Of a stretch of DNA of 64,000 bases, positions 55,643-64,000 are shown in pieces. Every line of letters begins with the position of its first letter. Position 1 is the first letter of the stretch. The DNA lies in contig JAOWCC010001594.1 in assembly GCA_030867875.1 (NCBI GenBank), forward strand, positions 1-64,000. The letters are read 5' to 3'. A program made the translations under genes and the position numbers. The notes beneath the pieces are model-generated. The model saw only the letters and a list, made by a program, of their open reading frames with translations, was not told where the DNA came from and ran no database searches. This stretch comes from Actinernus sp. WN-2022. Lineage: Eukaryota; Cnidaria; Anthozoa; Actiniaria; Actinernidae.

Positions 55643-57267
55643 GTAAGCATACCATGATAATTAACGACAAACCAACAGTAAACACATTGAGCACATACAG
55701 GGCGTTCTAACTTGATTCACATATCGATCGTTTATATACGTTCTCTTTTTAACTCGTGGTGCGTGCATGCGTAAGACCGAGTTATTTGTATTGGTGGATT
55801 TCAGACTGATGTCTGTTAGCAGCGGGTAATGAACTTTAGGGCACACCACGATTCCCATAGTTAAACTAGGACACTTACAAAGTACAAAACTGTCCATTAT
55901 AGTACAGGTATATTCAGGGTCGTTATATAATGATTGGGGTCGAAAATGGTTAGGTTTTTTTTATTTGAGGGTTACTAGGTTTGAAGTGATTCGTGGCAGG
56001 TGGCTCAAATTTTGACAGACGTGGTATTGGGTCCCCATCAATCATTTAGTGGTGATGTCGTAACGATGACGTCATCGGTCACGTGATTTTTAGTACATGC
56101 CCGTATCTCTCATTTCTAATGCCAGGCGGCTAGTCAAACTTTGACAACGTCATCGATCACGTGATTTTAAGTAAACTTCCGTATCTCCATTCCTAACCCA
56201 GTAATAGGACATATAGGTACTTCATGTAGGAAACACATAAATGTCACCAGGTCATACCAACATCGTGGAGAACCTCAACTCGGACTGAGACTCCGCGCGG
56301 GCTGAGCGACTCGGGCTCAGACCGGCCGCACGGGCTGGTGGACCTCCACTGTTTAAACCATCTGGCCCGTGCGTCTTCTCTCGAAAAAAATAACAATAGA
56401 AGTTAGAACTCCCTGTGCATTGAGTATATTTTTGGTGCCACGTTTGTCAGTATATAGCCGTTCGGAACACAAGACAACAATACCAGCATGCAGTATTTTT
56501 TTCATATCGGTATCACATCAGTGTTGTTTGTCATAGTAGTATAGGAAATCATATGGTTTCGAGTGCAATTCAGGGATAAATTTGAACGAGTGAGTTTTCA
56601 AAGAGTATCAAAATTGCACATTGCACGACAAAACCGTATGATTCATTGGTAAACATACTGACTCAAAAAAAATACTTGAATCTTCGGACAATCTTCGGAA
56701 ATATATCGGAAAATTTGAATCACCGTTTACATAGGTAATGCTACAACATCTGAAATGTTCGTGATTAGTACTGTCAAATGAATTTACAGAGTTAGACGTG
56801 TTTTTTGCCGTAACCACAGCGAAGTAGTCGGGTTCAACCATTCGGAAATTTTCGGAAACAGTTCGGAATTTGTCGGAATATTATTGGAAAAACATGCTTG
56901 ACCATGCTTTCATTTCATTCTGGAGCTTTTGTTTTCGATTTATAGATGGTCAACTTCCTGATTTGGAGTGCAATTACAACCAAACTGCAATTTGTGAGAA
57001 ATTGTCCTCCAGTCTCGACCAATCAGAATCGAGAAATGTTGTTGAGTATATGATTATGACTGAAAACGACATCAATATTTTAACTTGTACTAATAATCTA
57101 CTTTACATGTCAATAAATAAGGGCAGTCTCATTTAAGTTGTACTAAGCAATATGTATTTTGCTGAAATTAATGCCATACATAATGCCCGTGTACAGGCTG
57201 TGTACAGCCTCTTGTTTCCATTTAAAAATTCAATCTGTTTGCTGATGAACCATATATTTTATAACAG
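55643..57267. other. Pentraxin intron 2, no gene recognised
   Basis: A CACGTGATTTT[T/A]AGTA repeat occurs at 56079 and 56157, and TTCGGAAA motifs at 56690-56880. No supported ORF. Confidence 0.5.
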
Positions 57268-57649
57268 AACAAAGGTAGCCGCTAACGACGGTAAATGGCA
57301 CCACATCTGTTTAACATGGGAGAGCTCCGGTGGGGCGTGGGTGCTGTACAAGGACGGACACGCTGCAGCAAGCGGCCGAGGACTTGCAACAGGTCACGTG
57401 ATCACGGGTAACGGTATCTTGATTTTAGGACAAGAACAAGACTCTTTAGGTGGAGGTTTTGATGCGTCCCAGTCCTTCATCGGTGACATGAGCGGCATGA
57501 ACCTCTGGCGCAGAGCACTGGGCCCGAGGGAGATTTCAAGGATGTCAGCGGCATGCACTGCGGTCGATGGTGACGTGTTCAAGTGGCGCGACGCCAAAGC
57601 GGGTATTCGTGGAGGCGTACAGCTCGTGAAACCATCTCGTTGCAAGTGA
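57268..57649 (+). CDS. Secreted pentraxin, terminal exon
   Basis: Acceptor TTTATAACAG. Contains the pentraxin signature H-H-I-C-L-T-W-E-S (HxCxxWxS, second disulfide cysteine) and the calcium-site loop L-G-Q-E-Q-D-S-L-G-G-G-F-D-A-S-Q-S-F-I-G-D-M. Acidic or amide residues stand at the usual ligand positions; D replaces the common E before A-S-Q. N-L-W-R-R-A-L follows and the tail ends S-R-C-K with TGA at 57647-57649. Length and motif order fit a complete domain of about 200 residues. Confidence 0.95.
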
Positions 57650-57709
57650 GAGGACTGTTGTCTTTGAGGCTGCTGTATTCGATTCTACTGTTCACGATGG
57701 AAGAATCCT

Positions 57710-57715
57710 AATAAA
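57710..57715 (+). promoter_or_regulatory. Poly(A) signal AATAAA of pentraxin gene
   Basis: Canonical hexamer 61 nt after the stop, followed by GTGTTC and TGTGTTTGTCG, a GT-rich downstream region. Confidence 0.85.
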
Positions 57716-57863
57716 GTGTTCTAAAATATTGTGTTTGTCGTTAGATTATATGCATGGGGTCAGATTCCTATGCGCTTTGGATACCTGGAAATATTTTTTT
57801 GACAACATGTACGGGGGCAATGGCGGTCAATTCCCAAACGGTAAACTTGCTCGATCGCGGACA

Positions 57864-60800
57864 TGACTACTCATAACAATAACTACATGACTACTCAGAC
57901 AATAACTACAATCACTAACTAAATGACTACTCATGACAATAACTACATGACTACTCATGACAATAACTACAATAACTACATGACTACTCATGACAATAAC
58001 TACATGACTACTCATAACAATAACTACATGACTACTCCTGACAATAACTACATGACTACTCATGACAATAACTACATGACTACTCAGACCATAACTACAA
58101 TCACTAACTACATTACTACTCCTGACAATAACTACATGACTACTCATGACAATAACTACATGACTACTCAGACAATAACTACAATCACTAACTACATTAC
58201 TACTCGTGACAATAACTACATGACTATACTCAGACAATAACTACAATCACTATCTGCATGACTACTCATGACAATAACTACATGACTACTCATAACAATA
58301 ACTACAATGACTACTCGTGACAATAACTACATGACTACTCATAACAATAACTACATGGCTACTCATGACAATAACTACATGACTACTCATAACAATAACT
58401 ACAATAACTAATTACATGACTACTCATGACAATAACTACTCATAACAATAACTACAATAACTACATGACTAATGACAATAACTAACATGACTACTCATAA
58501 CAATAACTACAATAACTACATGACTACTCGTGACAATAACTACATGACTACTCAGACAATAACTACAATCACTAACTACATGACTACTCATGACAATAAC
58601 TACATGACTACTCAGACAATAACTACAATCACTAACTACATGACTACTCATGACAATAACTACATGACTACTCATAACAATAACTACAATAACTATACAT
58701 GACTACTCATGACAATAACTTATACATGACTACTCATAACAATAACTACAATAACTACATGACTACTCATGACAATAACTACAATAACTACGTGACTACT
58801 CATGACAATAACTACAATATCTACTCATGACAATAACTACATGACTACTCATAACTACAATAACTACATGACTACTCATGACAATAACTACATGACTACT
58901 CAACAATAACTACAGGGCTACTCATGACAACTACAATCAATAACTACATGACTACTCATGACAATAACTACATGACTACTCATGACAATAACTACATGAC
59001 TACTCCTAACAATAACTACAATAACTACATGACTACTCGTGACAACTACATGACTACTCGACAATAACTACAATCACTAACTACATGACTACTCATGACA
59101 ATAACTGCATGACTACTCAGACAATAACTACAATCACTAACTACATGACTACTCATGACAATAACTACATGACTACTCAGACAATAACTACAATCACTAA
59201 CTACATGACTACTCATGACAATAACTACATGACTACTCCTAACAATAACTACAATAACTACATGACAACTACATGACTACTCAGACAATAACTACAATCA
59301 CTAACTACATGACTACTCATGACAATAACTACATGACTACTCAGACAATAACTACAATCACTAACTACATGACTACTCATGACAATAACTACATGACTAC
59401 TCATAACAATAACTACAATAACTATACATGACTACTCATGACAATAACTTATACATGACTACTCATAACAATAACTACAATCACTAACTACATGACTACT
59501 CATGACAATAACTACATGACTACTCAGACAATAACTACAATCACTAACTACTCATGACAATAACTACATGACTACTCATAACAATAACTACAATAACTAT
59601 ACATGACTACTCATGACAATAACTTATACATGACTACTCATAACAATAACTACAATAACTACATGACTACTCATGACAATAACTACAATAACTACGTGAC
59701 TACTCATGACAATAACTACAATATCTACTCATGACAATAACTACATGACTACTCATAACTACAATAACTACATGACTACTCATGACAATAACTACATGAC
59801 TACTCAACAATAACTACAGGGCTACTCATGACAACTACAATCAATAACTATATGACTACTCATGACAATAACTGCATGACTACTCAGACAATAACTAACA
59901 TGACTACTCATAACAATAACTACAATAACTACATGACTACTCGTGACAATAACTACATGACTACTCAGACAATAACTACAATCACTAACTACATGACTAC
60001 TCATGACAATAACTACATGACTACTCATGACAATAACTACATGACTACTCCTAACAATAACTACAATAACTACATGACTACTCGTGACAACTACATGACT
60101 ACTCGACAATAACTACAATCACTAACTACATGACTACTCATGACAATAACTGCATGACTACTCAGACAATAACTACAATCACTAACTACATGACTACTCA
60201 TGACAATAACTACATGACTACTCAGACAATAACTACAATCACTAACTACATGACTACTCATGACAATAACTACATGACTACTCATGACAATAACTACATG
60301 ACTACTCCTAACAATAACTACAATAACTACATGACTACTCATGACAACTACATGACTACTCAGACAATAACTACAATCACTAATTACATGACTACTCGTG
60401 ACAATAACTACTCATAATAATAACTACAATAACTACATGACTACTCATAACAAAAATACATGACTACTCATAACAATAACTACATGACTATACTCATGAC
60501 AATAACTACATGACTACTCAGACAATAACTACAATCACTAACTACATGACTACTCATGACAATAACTACAATTACTAACTACATGACTACTCATGACAAT
60601 AACTACATGACTACTCATAACTATAACTACAATAACTATACATGACTACTCATGACAATAACTACATGACTACTAATAACAATAACTACAGGGCTACTCA
60701 TGACAATACAGACAATAACTACATGACTTCTCAGACAATAACTACAATCAATAACTACATGACTACTCATGACAATAACTGAATGACTACTCAGACAATA

Positions 60801-61330
60801 ACTACAATCACTAACTACATGACTACTCATGACAATAACTACATGACTACTCATGACAATAACTACATGACTACTCATGAGAATAACTACATGACTACTC
60901 AGACAATAACTACAATCACTAACTACATGACTACTCATGACAATAACTACATGACTACTCATAACAATAACTACAGGGCTACTCATGACAATACAGACAA
61001 TAACTACATGACTACTCAGACAACTACAATCAATAACTACATGACTACTCATGACAATAACTGCATGACTACTCAGACAATAACTACAATCACTAACTAC
61101 ATGACTACTCATGACAATAACTACATGACTACTCAGACAATAACTACAATCACTAACTACATGACTACTCATGACAATAACTACATGACTACTCATGACA
61201 ATAACTACATGACTACTCAGACAATAACTACAATCACTAACTACATGACTAATGACAATAACTACATGACTACTCAGACAATAACTACAATCACTAACTA
61301 CATGACTACTCATGACAATAACTACTCAGA
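57864..61330. repeat. 24-bp minisatellite, 3.5 kb
   Basis: The basic unit is ATGACTACTCATGACAATAACTAC. A variant CAGACAATAACTACAATCACTAACTAC is interspersed. Because 24 is a multiple of three and neither strand of the unit has a stop in one frame, long ORFs arise on both strands (M-T-T-H-D-N-N-Y and S-S-H-V-V-I-V-M). A block starting AACTATACATGACTACTC at 58691 recurs at 59595, so a higher-order period of 904 bp is present. The array begins about 150 bp after the pentraxin poly(A) signal. Confidence 0.97.
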
Positions 61331-62287
61331 TTAGCAGAATATGCTTTCCCGTTTATATACTGGAGAAAATATGAAACAGATTTGACACAGTTCAGCACAT
61401 TGTTATCTCTTCTTTGCTCCAACAGACCAGCAGTTTATATATCTCTATCAGCGGTGTCCGGTTTTCCTCAAAACAAACCAATTCTAAAACATTAGCCCCT
61501 GGTAGCTAAGTAGCACAGGGGATCGGACGGCTTGCCGTATTTATTGTATTTGATGGCGAACAATTTCGTACAGTCAGCGGTTGTCATTGTGGGCGCGTAC
61601 GTGAAAATCTATTTTTTTAAAGAAAGCCGTTGATGAGTGTTTGTAGAATGAGGAGAGGTTACATGGACATCGACAGTCAAAATGGCGGACAAGCTGCTGT
61701 TTTCAACGTCTTGCGCGAAGGGAAATGTAACAGCTGAACGAGTCGGGTCTGTCCCTTTAAACTGTGTACGTTTGGGAAGGAGAGTTTTGGCGTTAAAATG
61801 CAGTTATTTACAGGACGTTTGGAACCACCAAAGCAAGTATTTCAACTCGTTTTTCTAGCGCCGGTTAGAATCTTCTTTGGTATCTACAGAACAGATTCAA
61901 ACTTGTGGACCTCAAACATGAACTACTCGGAAGTCTTTGTGATTGAACTTCCTGACTGGCCTTTACAGTATTTAACAGAAGACGTATGGCGGATCTTGCT
62001 AATTTGGGTCGTTTTTTAGCAGAATATACTAGGGAACCGGTCTAATCTTCCACAGCTTGTTAGCAATCATAGTCGAGGGCAGGAGCAGGCATGTTAACTG
62101 AATTTAGAACTTGTGGACCTCAAAAATATAAATACTAAAGCCGGCAGCAAATTGGAAAATCGCGAAAAGGTAAGCCCCGTCTTCACTGTTTTCACTTATT
62201 GTGGAACGACGTGCAATGCATTCTACGCATGCGCGGCGGCCATGATGTACAATATTGTTCGCCATAGTGAGTGAGTCTACGTAAAAT
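61331..62287. other. No gene recognised
   Basis: A 73-codon plus-strand frame at 61798-62019 has ordinary composition but no motif or splice context. ACTTGTGGACCTCAAA occurs twice (61903 and 62109). Confidence 0.4.
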
Positions 62288-62458
62288 AGAGCAGATTTCA
62301 TATGAGTGGGACATACCTGTACTGTACCGTAACTCTGTAATTTGATTGGTCAGCAGGACAAAAACGGTAGGGAAACCATTTCAATGTCACGACATGCCGT
62401 AAAGTAACCGTGCCGTATTCAGTGCCGTAGTTTGTCCCACTCGTACGAAATCTTCTCT
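62288..62458. mobile_element. Small TIR element, 171 bp
   Basis: Inverted ends AGAG[C/A]AGATTTC[A/G]TA[T/C]GAGTGGGACA, with further matches CCGTAA..CCGTA inside. Non-coding. Confidence 0.75.
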
Positions 62459-63269
62459 AATAGTTGGCCCATGAAGATCATCGCGCGCGCCTCTTCCCAG
62501 TTTCCCGCCGAAACGTAAACAAAAGCAATCATATCACCCCTGGCTCTTATTTTAGGTACGTATGTGCAATCTAATTATTTCGCGAATATTAAAGCTAAGC
62601 CTACGACTTCAACAGGCCGAAGTTTTTTAATTTCTAATTCACTCTAAGTTTACTAAGTTATAAAACTATTTACTAAATGCTCAATCATTTTGTTTCGAGT
62701 ATTAAGGTGACATTTTAACTGACTCTGAGCTAGTCAATAAATATATTCTTTGTCTCGGTTAACGGAGACCGGCGTCCCACCTCTAGATTTGACGAGTCTG
62801 CCAGCCTTCCTCCCAGCCGCTGATCAAGTACCCAAAATTCAGCCTTACGAAGTCTGTAAAAGCTCTTTGTATTCAACCCTTTAAAACTAGTGGACCTAAA
62901 AAAATACCACCCCCGTCTCCTTAAATCATTTGCTTACGAGCTTGCCGAACCCGTAACTACTATTTCTAATGCTTCCTCTCTCTACTAAGCGACAGTATAC
63001 CTATGATTTGGAAGGCCTCTATGTAACGCCCATCCCAAAGATTCAGCGTCCTAATATACGTCCTTTTGAAAGCGACACTAGACCCATTTCATTTTGTTGT
63101 TAAGTGGTTGATAGAAAATTGACCCCCAACAATTTGGCTGCCTTAAAGCAACTTCGACTACTTATTGCCTCCTTAATTGATATGATTCATAACTAGCTAT
63201 CTAACATCGACACAGGTCGCCTTTAATTGCTTTCTTGATTGATCGTATTGATTATATCTATCTATATAT
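62459..63269. other. No gene recognised
   Basis: No ORF or repeat that I can support. Confidence 0.4.
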
Positions 63270-63315
63270 GTATACTCCGCAACACCTTGTGGGTAACACG
63301 TAGAGATAAAAAAAT
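63270..63315 (-). repeat. LINE B-type 3' UTR fragment
   Basis: TACTCCGCAACACCTTGTGG and following bases are the reverse complement of the LINE B tail at 9110-9150. This is either a very short truncated LINE or a SINE sharing that tail. Confidence 0.6.
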
Positions 63316-63449
63316 AGATTTAAATAAAAATGTACCGTATTAAAAATTAGGAATTAATGAAAACATTTTCATGCGATAGTAGGATAAAAAAGAAACATTT
63401 AAAAAGAGAAATTTGAAATAGTAAAACAAATGTTAACACTAATGAGATA

Positions 63450-64000
63450 AAATCATTATAACGTACTCCTTCTTCATAAGCTTATCGATCTTGGCGCTAG
63501 ACGTTCACTAATTCCTTGGATCATTAACTTTCTCACTGATCGCAGGCAATGCATCAAGCTTGGCAATGTCACTTCAGAATAGGTCTCTATAGAGACCTAT
63601 TCTATATACTAATGCCGGAGTCCAGCAAGCAACAAACCTGGACCTATTCTGTTTTTAATCATGATCAATGACTTTTCACTTACTTTTCCCCCCCGTACTA
63701 ATATTTGGAAATATGTAGACTCTTACAAGGCACGCTAACTCTGTGCTCCAACTGGATCTTGACGACATCTGCAAATGGGCATCTCATAACTGGATGAAGT
63801 TGAATTCGAAGAAATTTAAAGAAATGCGTGTCTGCTTCTTAATCCGTCAACAACCCACAATTCCTCCTATACAGATTGATAACCAACACCTGGAAATTAT
63901 CATAATGGTGATGAAAATCATTGTGAAGAAAGCGTCTAAACGCTTGCATATTTTACGCGTTTTAATTGCGACGTGGGGGGTACCCCCGTTAAGGACCTCG
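63450..64000 (+). pseudogene. LINE RT fragment running off the window (LINE G)
   Basis: Reads L-I-D-L-G-A-R-R-S-L-I-P-W-I-I-N-F-L-T-D-R-R-Q, then P-I-L-F-L-I-M-I-N-D-F, Y-V-D (degenerate catalytic site region), H-N-W-M-K-L-N and A-S-K-R-L-H-I-L-R-V-L. Several frameshifts; a 24-bp perfect palindrome interrupts it at 63578-63601. It continues past 64000. Confidence 0.85.

Noticed and set aside
60636..61334. Long ORFs on both strands (up to about 225 codons) in the 24-bp array
   Set aside because: They arise because the 24-bp unit has no stop in one frame per strand; the products are pure octapeptide repeats with no start context or splice support.

Overview
The window is animal genomic DNA, most likely from an anthozoan cnidarian and probably a stony coral. 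The reasons are introns with GT..AG borders, CR1/L2-type LINE fragments, tRNA-derived SINEs with A and B boxes, many short terminal-inverted-repeat (TIR) elements, and two animal-type genes. The species call is an inference; no database search was possible. Only about 5% of the window is recognisable host coding sequence.

Layout: 1-4296 is a satellite of 86/90-bp monomers that runs off the left edge and cuts into a LINE. A 6.6-kb TTAA-flanked DNA transposon (4584-11201) splits that LINE and carries its own nested LINE and small hairpin elements. From 11.2 to 21.3 kb there are decayed LINEs (one with an internal inversion), a SINE, tandem repeats and several TIR elements. From 21324 to 42140 (+) lies the 3' portion of a multi-exon gene that looks like IQCE: four IQ motifs, then an unusually expanded series of acidic S-D-x-D-D-[IV]-[IV]-[IV] motifs. 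All splice phases agree. Its largest intron was enlarged by a 5.8-kb CACTA-type transposon (25349-31120) with CATATG-rich subterminal arrays. A 124-bp tandem array containing a TATAAAAG box lies just downstream, followed by a nested TIR element (43393-45355).

The most unusual object is a compact, apparently young element at 46184-48069. It has 235-bp near-identical TIRs, an exact 5-bp target duplication, and three short intronless ORFs: a 45-aa one-helix membrane peptide, a 108-aa cysteine-rich protein, and a 250-aa zinc-ribbon plus cyclin-like TFIIB-type factor. Each ORF has the same TRTAG-ATA motif 16-19 nt before its ATG, and a poly-A/poly-T hairpin lies between the second and third. It carries no transposase, so it is probably a satellite of a larger integrase-encoding or virus-like element.

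Further right are LINE fragments and a complete three-exon secreted pentraxin gene (52974-57649, +) with TATA box, signal peptide, coiled coil and AATAAA. Next comes a 3.5-kb minisatellite of a 24-bp unit that is open on both strands. The right end is mostly unannotated sequence and finishes inside another LINE. The two host genes show no functional link; the window is dominated by layered insertions whose order can be read from which element interrupts which.
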